64,000 nt of DNA from Yamagishiella unicocca (GCA_003116995.1 BDSL01000010.1:248001-312000), one strand, 5' to 3'. Shown: positions 24,030 to 35,823, counted from the first letter of the stretch. Numbers and translations: made by a program. The notes: a model not told the origin generated them from the letters alone.

Positions 24030-24170
24030 ATATATCCTTTGCGACGTAGCAACCTGGAAGACAGCAGTAAACTACGACCTAGTGTCGTTACTGAAGGGCA
24101 CGACCTTGCACGAGCGCTTGATTCTGTATTATTTTTATGTTACCCCTGCATAGTCATGTCGACGGCAACA

Positions 24171-25395
24171 TTTTGGCGCATTGCCGTACCCGGGCTTGAC
24201 CCGAGCATCAATATGTACGCATATTGGTCGCAGTTAAGTAACGGTCCTGATGCTGGTGTCAAGTACCATCCCGCGCAAATTGCACCGCTCCCCAAAGCAA
24301 AAAAACCGTTATTTGGTAGCACGACACCACGACTGAACTGTGTAGGATGAACCTGATGAAAGGTTACTATCACAATATCAGGATTGAAAACTGTTATCAG
24401 TGGAATTTACACATGGAAGTGTGAAAGTTGTTGACCTTTGCATTGATAGGAAGGTCGAAGGTGACATGCCCGGCATCAATCCCTAAGCGAGATCGGGGTT
24501 ATCAGATAGGGGTTTGCTAGGCTACCAGAATGCATATAATGTAGCTTAGCAGATACCTGTCATAAGGCTGGCAGGCTCCTGCTACCTAGCAGGGAGGACG
24601 CTTGGTAAGCTTATTATCTGCTACCGTGTTGATAAAGGGCTGTTAGCCAGGCTGCTAGGATCCTGCTAAGCTCCTGCCAGGCCGCAGTATGGGTGCTATG
24701 CACGTGACAGGCGGTTGATAAGCTGAATAGCTGGACAGCTGGGCGCCTGACTGTTGCGGCTATTCTACCGGACTGGAAGGCTGCTAACATGCGCTCGTAG
24801 CATATGGTCCTGGCCGAGGTTGAACGGAGACACGTTCCTGGGTTTGGCAGCAGTCCGGGAAACAACAAGCGATTATAACTACCGGGTAGTACTTGAGCCC
24901 AGTCCGTGAACTAACTAGTTTTGAATTGTTGCAGCTCTCGTCTCAGCAAGGAATGATAAAATTACTCAATGCCCTTAGCTGACAGGTCACCCAGGCTAGC
25001 TAGCGGCGCCGTAGCATGTCCCTAGCCGCGACCTAGCACAGGCCTAGCATGCTCCTAGCAAGCACTGGCAGCCTAGCAGGCAAACGGGGCCGCTACCTGC
25101 TAGGCCTATCCGTTCCGGCGGCTACCGTTTCTGATATGCCCCTTCTCGCAGAGGGCATGCGGGTCACCACCCAGCAAGGCCCAGCACCTGCGCCTTGCTG
25201 GGTGCGCGTCTGCGATGGCTTGCAACGTGCTGCGTTGCATTGTGGCACCCTTGAGACCCGTTGTGGACAAACTGGAACGCCTTTTGGCCGCGAAGCCATA
25301 GCCCTACGAGGCCATGGCGACGCGGATCTTGCGCAGCGGATGGGGTTCCTACCTGGGGTAACCACAGGTGGCCTACAAAGGTCCACAACCACGCC
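24171..25395. repeat. Dispersed repeat, copy A (with internal GCTAG-rich segment)
   Basis: Its two ends match copy B (37031-37660): left about 24171-24480, right about 25205-25395. Shared words include GATGCTGGTGTCA, GTGGCACCCTTGAGACCCG and CATGGCGACGCGG. The middle 700 bp has no counterpart in copy B, which has about 130 bp there. No coding capacity is seen. Confidence 0.75.
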
Positions 25396-26498
25396 GTCGA
25401 CGCGGTAAGGACGCCAGCAAAAAACCACCACACGCATGGCTTGGAAATGCCATGTATTGTTTTGCTGTTCGCGCTATCTCGTTCTAGCGTATGTGTCTTC
25501 CTTGCTCTTGCTGGAGTATGGCAGAGTCCGCCGCCTCCGGCGGTGCGGTCTCCGCACGTCCGCAGCACTGCTAGCCACGTGAGGCACCTTCGCTTCACCG
25601 TGTGGCCTCATCATCGACCTAGATGGGGCCTGGAACGGAGCCACATATAACGCGTTGAGTATGAAAGTCCAGCAGTAAGCGTAGGCGGAGTAGGTAGCGT
25701 CAGGGCTCGGCAGATCGCGACCGTGCCGCTCATCGAGTGTCGCTCGCGGTCCTATCAGAAAACACGAGCGGTACGCCGTGTTGCAGTGTCGATGAGCCAG
25801 ATGTCGAGATGTATCAAATAACTCAACTCACCTTCGCGATGGAGACGACGGGGAGGTTCGTACAACATGATAAGTCAACGGCGGTACGAATTGTCGCCCG
25901 TCCCTGCCCATCCGGATCAGACTCTTCAACTCGCGCGGGCACCAGACAGCGCCAGGTACAAAGCCATCGGCCCTCCGTTTTGAGCGGCAGGGATGTGCCA
26001 TAACGCGGCTACACGTATAGCATCAGGAGGAGAAGCTATGCCCAATCATAGCGTTGCTGGCAGAAAATGGCAGAAACTGCCCAGTGAAAGCGTTGCTGCC
26101 AGAAACCTAGCTGCCGACAGGAACGAGCAAGCTAGCAAAAAGGACACCCGCCTTGAAATACAGCCTGCCCAACGCAGTCGTTGTACGTACGATAATACTA
26201 TGGCGACGGCACTTGGAATACAAACTTCGGACTCAAAATGTATTGCAAACTGTTGGGCTATGAACATTTGGGCTACAAACTTATGGACTACCGCCGGTTC
26301 GATCGTAACCGTTTGGAGCCAAGGGCAAAAATCTTCGCGATCGGCGCCCTAGTGCGAGTACAACGTGGCTTGAAAGTGGCCCAGTGGCAATCGATGGGGT
26401 GCTGCCGTATGACACGATCCCTGTCCTCCGGAATCACAGCAATCCATCGCCTGTAACTCCCGTACGACGCGAGTCCTAAGTCAAGATTGCGCACACAG

Positions 26499-26505
26499 TA
26501 TAAAA
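26499..26505 (+). promoter_or_regulatory. TATA box of the matrix glycoprotein gene
   Basis: TATAAAA about 140-160 nt upstream of the likely start codons, giving a predicted transcription start near 26530. Confidence 0.6.
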
Positions 26506-26661
26506 TAACAAAGTAGGCACAATCATTGTCACGTCACCCCCTCGGGATATCCAGCTGTCCGGATCGCGCAGTGGAATTTCGTGCCAGCTGCTGCGGCCCA
26601 CGCAGTCCTCCAGCAACTCGTGTCTTACTTGTCGGTTGCCGCATGCATGTTGGCGCCCAGA

Positions 26662-29504
26662 ATGCCGCCTGTAATCACTACTTGCCGAGGCGCTCAGATC
26701 ATCGGGCTGCTCGCCCTTTGTCTGGCCGGCTGCTTCGTTCCGCTGCTCCTGGCCCCAGCAGCGGATGCCTATGGACATGGACACCGGGCGCTGCTCGCTG
26801 ACCAATGCATAGGCTGCAGCCTTTTTACAGGTAGCGCCAGCAGCACAGTGTACAGCGGCAGCGGCTGCATGTCAGTGGTTTGCTCAAGCGTGAATCTGAC
26901 CAGTATGACGAGAGTGGTCACCATAGACCTGAGCAACTGCAAAGCCGGCAGCTTCAGCTGGGCTTGCTGCAGGTCCGCATCATGCTCCTTGCTCGACTGC
27001 GGACAGCAGGGAGTACAATCCGCTTACAGCTGCGATGAAGTCGTCTCCCTCTCCTACGTCATTCCGGCCAGCCTGACTTCGCTGCCGATCCAGGTAGGAC
27101 CTGCTCCAACTGGGGTAGGCGATTTCAGGAGATGATTTTTTTATTTAATATGCCATGATGCCGTATCCTAATATGAACACCACTTCAACAAGAACCCTAT
27201 TTCAGATCACACCCGGTGGTGCGGGCATGAAGGGGCGGAGTTCGCCCCTCAGCTCCCCAGCCCCTCAACACACGCCAGGCTCCGGCCGGCGTCATGTTAT
27301 TTAATTTTATTATCAAATACCTCGACCCGTTACCTCGACCCACCATTTAGTTCGTGACGCCCCGCACCGCCCATCCTGCTTCCTAAATATCAACGGAAAC
27401 CAATTGGTCCCTTCCTTCCTGCAGATCCACGACGGAAAGATGACTGGCAACCTCCCTAGCTCGTCGTGCTCCGCCGGCATCGGCATCGGAAGCAATCAGT
27501 GCTGCGGGGGCTCGGGCAGTTCCTGTGATTTACCAGGCGGTGTTGGTGTATGCGAACTTAGCATCGACCTCACCTCCTTGCCGACCTGCCAGGCCACAAG
27601 TCCCCCTCCGCCAAGTCCACCACAAACCACTTCAGGCTTGGGTCGACCAAACATACCGCCGGCTCCTCCCAGTCCGATGTTGCCGAACCCGACGTCTCCC
27701 AGCCCTCCTCCGAGCCCGTCACCTCCGAGCAATCCTCCCAGCCCGTTGCCTCCCAACCCTCCTCCGAGCCCAACACCTCCCAGCCCTCCTCCCAGCCCAA
27801 CGCCTCCGAGTCCTCCTCCCAGCCCAACGCCTCCGAGTCCTCCTCCCAGCCCAACGCCTCCGAGTCCTCCTCCCAGCCCAACGCCTCCAAGCCCTCCTCC
27901 CAGCCCGACGCCGCCCAGCCCTCCTCCCAGCCCAACGCCTCCAAGCCCTCCTCCCAGCCCGATGCCGCCCAGCCCTCCTCCCAGCCCAACGCCTCCAAGC
28001 CCTCCTCCCAGCCCAATGCCGCCCAGCCCTCCTCCCAGCCCAACGCCTCCAAGCCCTCCACCCAGCCCGATGCCGCCCAGCCCTCCTCCCAGCCCAACGC
28101 CTCCAAGCCCTCCTCCCAGCCCAACGCCTCCAAGCCCTCCTCCCAGCCCAACGCCTCCAAGCCCTCCTCCCAGCCCGACGCCGCCCAGCCCTCCTCCCAG
28201 CCCAACGCCTCCGAGTCCTCCTCCCAGCCCAACGCCGCCCATCCCTCCTACCAGCCCAACGCCTCCGAGTCTTCCTCCCAGCCCAACGCCTCCGAGTCCT
28301 CCTCCCAGCCCAACGCCTCCGAGTCCTCCTCCCAGCCCACGCCCCCCCCCCCCCCCCAGCCCACCCTCCGAGTCCTCCTCCCAGCCCAACGCCGCCCAGC
28401 CCTCCTCCCAACCCAACGCCTTCAAGTCCTCCTCCCAGCCCAACGCCTCCGAGTCCTCCTCCCAGCCCACGCCGCCCAGCCCTCCTCCCAACCCAACGCC
28501 TCCAAGCTCCTCCTCCCAGCCCGATGCCGCCCAGCCCTCCCCACCCAACGCCCCCCCTCCCCCAGCCCAATGCCGCCCAGCCCTCCTCCCAGCCCGATGC
28601 CGCCCAGCCCTCCTCCCAGCCCAACGCCTCCGAGTCTTCCTCCCAGCCCAACGCCTCCGAGTCTTCCTCCCAGCCCAACGCCTCCAAGTCCTCCTCCCAG
28701 CCCAACGCCTCCAAGCCCTCCTCCCAGCCCAACGCCTCCAAGCCCTCCTCCCAGCCCGATGCCGCCCAGCCCTCCTCCCAGCCCAACGCCTCCGAGTCTA
28801 CCTCCCAGCCCAACGCCTCCGAGTCCTCCTCCCAGCCCAACGCCGCCCAGCCCTCCTCCCAACCCAACGCCTCCAAGTCCTCCTCCCAGCCCAACGCCTC
28901 CGAGTCCTCCTCCCAGCCCAACGCCGCCCAGCCCTCCTCCCAACCCAACGCCTTCAAGTCCTCCTCCCAGCCCAACGCCTCCGAGTCCTCCTCCCAGCCC
29001 AACGCCGCCCAGCCCTCCTCCCAACCCAACGCCTTCAAGTCCTCCTCCCAGCCCGACGCCTCCGAGTCCTCCTCCCAGCCCGATGCCGCCCAGCCCTCCT
29101 CCCAGCCCAACGCCTCCAAGCCCTCCTCCCAGCCCAACGTCGCCCAGCCCTCCTCCCAGCCCGATGCCGCCCAGCCCTCCTCCCAGCCCAACGCCTCCGA
29201 GTCTTCCTCCCAGCCCAACGCCTCCGAGTCTTCCTCCCAGCCCAACGCCTCCAAGTCCTCCTCCCAGCCCAACGCCTCCAAGTCCTCCTCCCAGCCCAAC
29301 GCCTCCAAGTCCTCCTCCCAGCCCAACGCCTCCAAGTCCTCCTCCCAGCCCAACGCCTCCGAGTCCTCCTCCCAGCCCAACGCCTCCAAGTCCTCCTCCC
29401 AGCCCAACGCCTCCAAGTCCTCCTCCCAGCCCAACGCCTCCGAGTCCTCCTCCCAGCCCAACGCCTCCGAGTCCTCCTCCCAGCCCAACGCCTCCAAGTC
29501 CTCC

Positions 29505-29560
<56 letters not shown>

Positions 29561-32500
29561 TCCTCCCAGCCCAACGCCTCCAAGTCCTCCTCCCAGCCCA
29601 ACGCCTCCAAGTCCTCCTCCCAGCCCAACGCCTCCAAGTCCTCCTCCCAGCCCAACGCCTCCGAGTCCTCCTCCCAGCCCAACGCCTCCAAGTCCTCCTC
29701 CCAGCCCAACGCCTCCAAGTCCTCCTCCCAGCCCAACGCCTCCGAGTCCTCCTCCCAGCCCGATGCCGCCCAGCCGACCTCCCAGCCCGACGCCTCCGAG
29801 TCCTCCTCCCAGCCCGATGCCGCCCAGCCCTCCTCCCAGCCCAACTCCTCCGAGTCCTCCTCCCAGCCCAACGCCTCCAAGTCCTCCTCCCAGCCCAACG
29901 CCTCCAAGTCCTCCTCCCAGCCCAACGCCTCAAAGTCCTCCTCCCAGCCCGATGCCGCCCAGCCCTCCTCCCAGCCCAACGCCTCCGAACCCTCCTCCCA
30001 GCCCGATGCCGCCCAGCCCTCCTCCCAGCCCGATGCCGCCCAGCCCTCCTCCCAGCCCGACGCCGCCCAGCCCTCCTCCCAGCCCGATGCCGCCCAGCCC
30101 TCCTCCCAGCCCAACGCCTCCGAGTCCTCCTCCCAGCCCAATGCCGCTCAGCCCTCCTCCCAGCCCAACGCCTCCGAACCCTCCTCCCAGCCCGATGCCG
30201 CCCAGCCCTCCTCCCAGCCCGATGCCGCCCAGCCCTCCTCCCAGCCCGACGCCGCCCAGCCCTCCTCCCAGCCCGATGCCGCCCAGCCTTCCTCCCAGCC
30301 CAACGCCTCCGAGTCTTCCTCCCAGCCCAACGCCGCTCAGCCCTCCTCCCAGCCCGATGCCGCCCAGCCCGCCACCCAGCCCGTTGCCTCCAAGTCCTCC
30401 TCCCAGCCCAACGCCTCCGAGTCCTCCTCCCAGCCCAATGCCGCTCAGCCCTCCTCCCAGCCCAACGCCTCCGAACCCTCCTCCCAGCCCGATGCCGCCC
30501 AGCCCTCCTCCCAGCCCGATGCCGCCCAGCCCTCCTCCCAGCCCGACGCCGCCCAGCCCTCCTCCCAGCCCGATGCCGCCCAGCCTTCCTCCCAGCCCAA
30601 CGCCTCCGAGTCTTCCTCCCAGCCCAACGCCGCTCAGCCCTCCTCCCAGCCCGATGCCGCCCAGCCCGCCACCCAGCCCGTTGCCTCCAAGTCCTCCTCC
30701 CAGCCCAACGCCTCCGAGTCCTCCTCCCAGCCCGACGCCGCCCAGCCCTCCTCCCAGCCCGATGCCGCCCAGCCCTCCTCCCAGCCCAACGCCTCCAAGT
30801 CCTCCTCCCAGCCCGATGCCGCCCAGCCCTCCTCCCAGCCCAACGCCTCCAAGTCCTCCTCCCAGCCCGATGCCGCCCAGCCCTCCTCCCAGCCCGATGC
30901 CGCCCAGCCCTCCTCCCAGCCCAACGCCTCAAAGTCCTCCTCCCAGCCCAACGCCGCTCAGCCCTCCTCCCAGCCCAACGCCTCCGAGTCTTCCTCCCAG
31001 CCCAACGCCTCCAAGTCCTCCTCCCAGCCCAACGCCTCAAAGTCCTCCTCCCAGCCCAACGCCGCTCAGCCCTCCTCCCAGCCCAACGCCTCCGAGTCTT
31101 CCTCCCAGCCCAACGCCTCCAAGTCCTCCTCCCAGCCCAACGCCTCCACGTCCTCCTCCCAGCCCAACGCCTCCGAGTCCTCCTCCCAGCCCGATGCCGC
31201 CCAGCCCTCCTCCCAGCCCAACGCCTCCGAGTCCGCCACCCAACCCGTTGCCTCCTGCCAGCACTCTCTTTTTCCCTCCCAGCGCAGCCCCCTCCTGCCC
31301 TGACTCAGCATGGGCGTTCCCACGTGGATACGTACCCCAGAACTCGACCGGGAATACTGTACCAGCTTATTACAGCAATGGAACAACGGCTTATGCGAAT
31401 AAGGCGCAAGTATTTTTCTACTGGTCACCTGTGTCGGACGTTCCCAAGTAAGATCGCGGCCGTGTACGACATAGCATCATACATGCCTTTATTGTTCTAG
31501 TAGCGAGTATTTAGTGCGCTTACCGCAGTTGGAAATCCAACGCACGTCCGCACATGCTGTAATTGGATTAGCGCCATGCTGCTAGCTAAGTGGTTTCACG
31601 CATGCACCCGCCTCCAATAAAACCCTAAAACCCGAAGGATCAACGCCTGCGCGTTCGCTTGCAGATGGGGGGGCATCTTCAATGTGTCCCTGCCTCCTGT
31701 GGGTCAGACCTACATCACGCAAGCTGGTGCCGTTTTCATCTGCGCCAGCTGCGCGCAAAACGACGCGTCCAACGGTTACTCTTTCGGAAGCTTGGACATC
31801 AGCGTGTAAGTAGTGACATACAAGAGGCTCGCCTGACAACACATCGTTTCGCCTAGGAACATACTTGCACCTGCTTTCGCTACTGGCTGAGGTTATTATC
31901 TGCTCGACCATTGCCGCTATCCTCTGGCAGCTTTATTCCCCCCTACTAGCTAGCTAGGTTACGTCCCACCCAGCAGCAGGCAGTCATGCCCCCCCGCCTT
32001 GTGTATGTGTACACCCCGGTCATCCAGCTTGCCCGCGACTCTCTCGCATTCTCCTGGCGCAGTTCCAACGTGAGCCCGACCTACGCGACGGTGCGCTGCT
32101 CCGCCAACATCGCCAGCTCCAACACCTCAGCAATCGACGTACACATGTACATTGGCTACACCAGCTTTGCTTCCTCAGCCCCTGGTGGGTATCCGTCCAC
32201 AAGCTGAAAAAATATGTAATAGTAGTTACAGCTTAGAGAGGCGTTTTTGGTTAGCTGCTGGCTGGGTTAGTTGCCTCCCGATCAACTCAGGATGGAGAAC
32301 AATGATTTTGCAGTGGGACCGGAGCATGTGTTCGTGCAGCTCAATTGCGTGCTGCCGTTCATTCGGACCCGGCTCTACCCGCCCGCCAGCCATGCATGCA
32401 CGCGCCTCTTTGACTGCACGCCTTCTTTGTTCACTATACAACCGCAGGATCCTGGCAGCCAGCTGTCGTACCGGTGCCTGCGGTGCCCATCATGGGTCCG

Positions 32501-32602
32501 CAGACGTTTACTGCGGACCTGGCCCTCACGGGCGCCCGCGATGCGACGATGACCACAATCTGGGTCGCGTTCCATGCCACCGCCCAGAACACGACCTGCT
32601 AA
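26662..32602 (+). CDS. Hydroxyproline-rich extracellular matrix / cell-wall glycoprotein (pherophorin-like organisation)
   Basis: Exons: 26662-27093, 27425-31447, 31665-31805, 31958-32184, 32448-32602 (TAA). The start [20 protein letters not shown] gives a signal peptide; an in-frame ATG at 26647 is possible, and an out-of-frame ATG at 26643 precedes both. A Cys-rich N-terminal globular region follows (DQCIGCSLF to LPTCQ). Then comes a shaft of [18 protein letters not shown] nonapeptides encoded by a 27-bp repeat (about 27600-31260), expected to be hydroxylated and glycosylated. The C-terminal globular region ([13 protein letters not shown] to ATAQNTTC) has several NxS/T sites. Head-shaft-head architecture is typical of volvocine matrix proteins, but I could not match the heads to the pherophorin domain with confidence. 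The Pro-rich frame shifts at about 28340, within 28465-28565 and at the poly-C run, so the shaft is not readable in one frame as assembled. The acceptor at 31958 is the least certain junction. Confidence 0.75.
27216..27300. mobile_element. Short hairpin element, copy 1
   Basis: About 85 bp starting near GTGCGGGCAT, with the hairpin GGGGCGGAGTTCGCCCC, then CTCCGGCCGGCGT and an AT-rich tail. It lies in intron 1 of the matrix glycoprotein gene and closely resembles 57420-57509. No flanking duplication was found here. Confidence 0.6.
27600..31260 (+). repeat. 27-bp coding minisatellite (PPPSPxPPS shaft)
   Basis: Tandem 27-bp units such as CCTCCTCCCAGCCCAACGCC plus a variable seven-base end. Two unit types alternate: AACGCCTCC-type encoding TPPS and GATGCCGCC-type encoding MPPS. 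Higher-order duplication is visible: about 30110-30400 and 30410-30700 are near-identical 297-bp blocks. The repeat period is divisible by three and lacks stops in several frames on both strands, which explains the long overlapping ORFs here. Confidence 0.95.
29506..29557. repeat. 52-nt poly-C homopolymer inside the shaft exon
   Basis: Uninterrupted C run in the middle of the 27-bp repeat array. The Pro-rich reading frame differs on its two sides. It may be a genuine poly-Pro stretch or a sequencing/assembly artefact. Confidence 0.95.
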
Positions 32603-32700
32603 GCGTAAGCGCCATAAGCAGCTTGGGTGCGTCGATCGACGAACCCACACCGACCTTTGTTCCTGTCATTTTTGCAGCATCAAGGAGCAGTAGCAGTCAA

Positions 32701-32705
32701 TGTAA
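32701..32705 (+). terminator. Poly(A) signal TGTAA of the matrix glycoprotein gene
   Basis: TGTAA about 100 nt after the TAA at 32600-32602, matching the volvocine consensus and a short 3' UTR. Confidence 0.65.
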
Positions 32706-34616
32706 GAGGTCGGTACATTTTGCTAATGCATGATGATGAAGAGATCGTTATTTGCTTGATGAGTCGTTTGCGCTGTGTCGACGCTGGTCGGCGGCCTGGC
32801 TTGGTAACGTGAGTAAGCCCGGTAAGCTAACGCTATGTTTGGAGGGAAGAAGAAGGAATGCCGTGGAACGTACCTTCGATCGTTGGGAATGAGCAGCCCG
32901 CTGAGGGGCATTACCCCAGCCAACAACCTACGCGAGCGAGCGCCTTACTACCGCGAATTTATGTTGCTTGATTGTCAGCAAGCATGCCGAGGAGTGACCT
33001 GTACGGCAAAATCCGTACGAGCGTTGTGGTGCTGCGCCGCAAGTAATTAGCCGAAGCGAGGTCGGTCGGTATGTTGGTAGGTGTTGTAACCCCTAAGTTG
33101 ATGGTCCCTGCTGCTGGACGTGATGGCTGCTGCGTGCTGCAGCGGGATTATTGCCACACGTGCATGTACCATATATGCGTACATCAAGTAAGCAAGCGTG
33201 TCCGTCCTAGCATGGACGCCGTCCTCATAGCAACGAATGGTCGCAGGACGCGTTGCTTGACTACCTTTTATGTTCTTGCGCGTCAGTTAGTAGGTATGGT
33301 ATGTAGCAGGGGATGCGACGGAGAACCCTGCTGCTGGTAGTAAGGGCAACCATGCTTGGGAGGCCAGCCATACATGCCAGTATGTACATGCACCACGCCA
33401 GCTGGATGGCGCATGGCAGATGGCTGGCACACGTGCTCTTTCTTTTCCTTTTGAATTCACTGTGTACATAGATCGCGTTCAATCGGCGACGTACGGGCAC
33501 ATATGCGCCCTATGCTGATTCAGCCGTCAAGTGCATGCATGATATAATGGGCGCGCGTGCACACGTGCATGTATGTGCGCTCGTTCGCTGCTGGCGATTG
33601 TAGGAGAGAACGTCGCGCGCTGCCGTGCAGCAGGCGCTTTAAACATCGTGCGGACAGCAGCGCAGCGCGGTTTGGAAATATATGCGTAGATATGGCGTAG
33701 ATATATAGTTGCCGTCCGCCCACCGATGGACGGACCTGCCTGCTGCCAGCGGCGTGCGTGCTTCGTTCCGGATTGATGTCGTCGGTAATTATTCAATGTT
33801 GCTTGCACGCTACAGCGGCGGTAGTAGTGTGCACTTGTCGGCTACCTTATGTGGAGCATGCCACGTGTGAAAAATCCATGCATCCATAGCGGGCAGCAGG
33901 TAGTAGCTAGTGCTAATTACTTGTTGATAAGGTAGATTGAGCGAGCGTTTGTGCATGTAGGCATCGGCATGTAGCACGCAATAATGTAAGTTAGCATACA
34001 TAGCAGCAGGTGTATATAGGCAATATAGTAGTGGTGGTGGTATGTTAATTGCTCATCAGCGGATGCGGATACACGTATGTGTGTAATACATAACATGCTT
34101 GCTTGCTTGCTTGGCTGACACGTCCTAGCCGTCGGTATGGGAAAGAAGCGAGCAAACGTCACAAAAAGCTATGTACGTACTTCACTGAGAACGAAGCCGA
34201 TCGACAGAGCTCCTGGACAAGCAAGCCGAGCAGAATACACGTGGTGAGGGCGAACCCCACCCCAGCCCTCGCTTGTTCATTCGGGAACCCGAGCGCCGCG
34301 CAAAGCCCCGCATACGGGACTTAGGCTCCATCACCCCACATCGAACCGCACGTACGGCCTCGCAAAACGACACCAGGAGAGACACCCTCCGACGCCTTCA
34401 ACGCAGCCGCCATGCACACACCGCCGCCCAGCCTCAATCGCGCTGACGGCCGCGAGGCGCGAGCTCCTCGGCATGCATCCTATCTACACACATTATTGCT
34501 GCTCCCCTGGAGGGGCCAAGACGATCCACACTTGACCTCGGGGCATACCAACACCCACAAGCCCGCCGGCCAGCTGGTTGACGATGGCTTGGGCCACCTG
34601 GCAGCCCCAGGATGGT

Positions 34617-34652
34617 GCTTACGAGCAAGCGAGTACTCGCTCGCCCGTAAGC
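34617..34652. other. 36-nt nested palindrome
   Basis: Outer arms GCTTACG / CGTAAGC (7 bp) enclose the perfect 14-nt palindrome AGCGAGTACTCGCT at 34628-34641, with four unpaired bases on each side. Function unknown. Confidence 0.7.
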
Positions 34653-35823
34653 ATAGAGGACTAGTGGAGAGCCCGCCTAGCTACCTGCTGGCATCATGCA
34701 TCGCACCAGGGTACTCGCACTCGCCACACGCACTCACACGGAGAGGCCATCGTCCCCGCCCCCTATAAAGGAGTTGCTTGCCAAGGGGTACCCCATAAAC
34801 CGTGATGAGCCGCCAACAACCCTACTTCGGGGAGAACTCCCAACGCATCTCCTACTGCTACAGCCGCCGGAACGCGCCTTGCAGTGCAGACAGGGGCAAG
34901 CACAGCTCGGAGGTCACCGCTCCTCCTCCCAGCACCTCCCCATGCACGGTCGCGCGAGTCGCCACCCTTTCCAACATTGCATAATCGCGGCCGCTTGCAT
35001 CGATACACCCCGAATCGAAACGGCCCGCCACCCCTCAAGCCGTCGCCCGAGGCGCGCACGCAGTATTACCTCCACTTCAAGAGCGGTCGGGTGGTCCGTC
35101 CAGAACCGCCGGCGCCGCCCTGCTCGTCACCGCTGCCATCCACAACGGGGAGGGCGGAAGGGCGGGGATGTCCGCCCATGCCACAGGTTTCCGAGCGCTC
35201 GCACACAATGCCGAATGCTGTTAGCGTCTGCGACCCCGGCCAGCTGCACAGCCATCCCAACTAATAGCCCGAACGGTCGTCTCCCTCAGCGTAGCGCCCC
35301 TGCTGCAATCGCTGGGGGATGCTCCCAACCGCCACCCCAGGTGAGCGATCCGCATGGATGCCCCGTTTTCCCAACCGCTGGCAGGGCTGCAGCTGGCCCC
35401 TGTGGGTGCCCATTGGCAGCGCCAGGGCCGCCGCGGCTTGCCTCCACGGAGCCGCCATCATCTCCACGAGCAGGCCCTACACCGCTTCCGTGATATTCCG
35501 CCATCGACAAAAGGCCAAGGACGCCTTTGCTGTTCGGGATCGGGGGCACAAAACCCATTCCGAAAGCTCGCGCCAGCCCGCTGGCAGTGGTGACAACTGC
35601 GCATATGCCCCAATTGGATTCCTTTGTTGCAATTTAGGAATCCCTGAACGCATTCCGTGCCGTCAGAGCATCCCCCAGCGATTGTAGCAGGGTATGGGAA
35701 CTGGCCAGTGGTAGGGCGGGTGGGAAGAAGAGCTCTGGATCAGATAGGATACATATGCCATCGACTGGAATTTACTTGAGTGGGGACGTGTTATGGAGCA
35801 ATCAGTCGTTAGTTGAATGGGTA

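Larger units (their letters stand above)
24030..26661. other. Divergent intergenic region (ATP-grasp/SET gene and matrix glycoprotein gene)
   Basis: Contains promoters of the two divergent genes and copy A of a dispersed repeat (24171-25395). The centre of that copy (about 24520-25130) is crowded with CTAGC/GCTAGG words. No gene is seen. Confidence 0.6.
32603..35823. other. Gene-poor spacer
   Basis: No protein gene supported. The part 33000-34120 is rich in GCATGC, GTACGTA and GCTTGCTT words. The part 34200-35690 is more C-rich with no recognisable domain in any frame. A long imperfect palindrome lies at 34617-34652. Confidence 0.55.

Noticed and set aside
27496..31040. Long antisense ORFs (up to 872 aa, [10 protein letters not shown] or RRWAGRRT repeats) opposite the glycoprotein shaft
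   Set aside because: They follow from the stop-free 27-bp repeat; no start context, splice structure or head domains on that strand.
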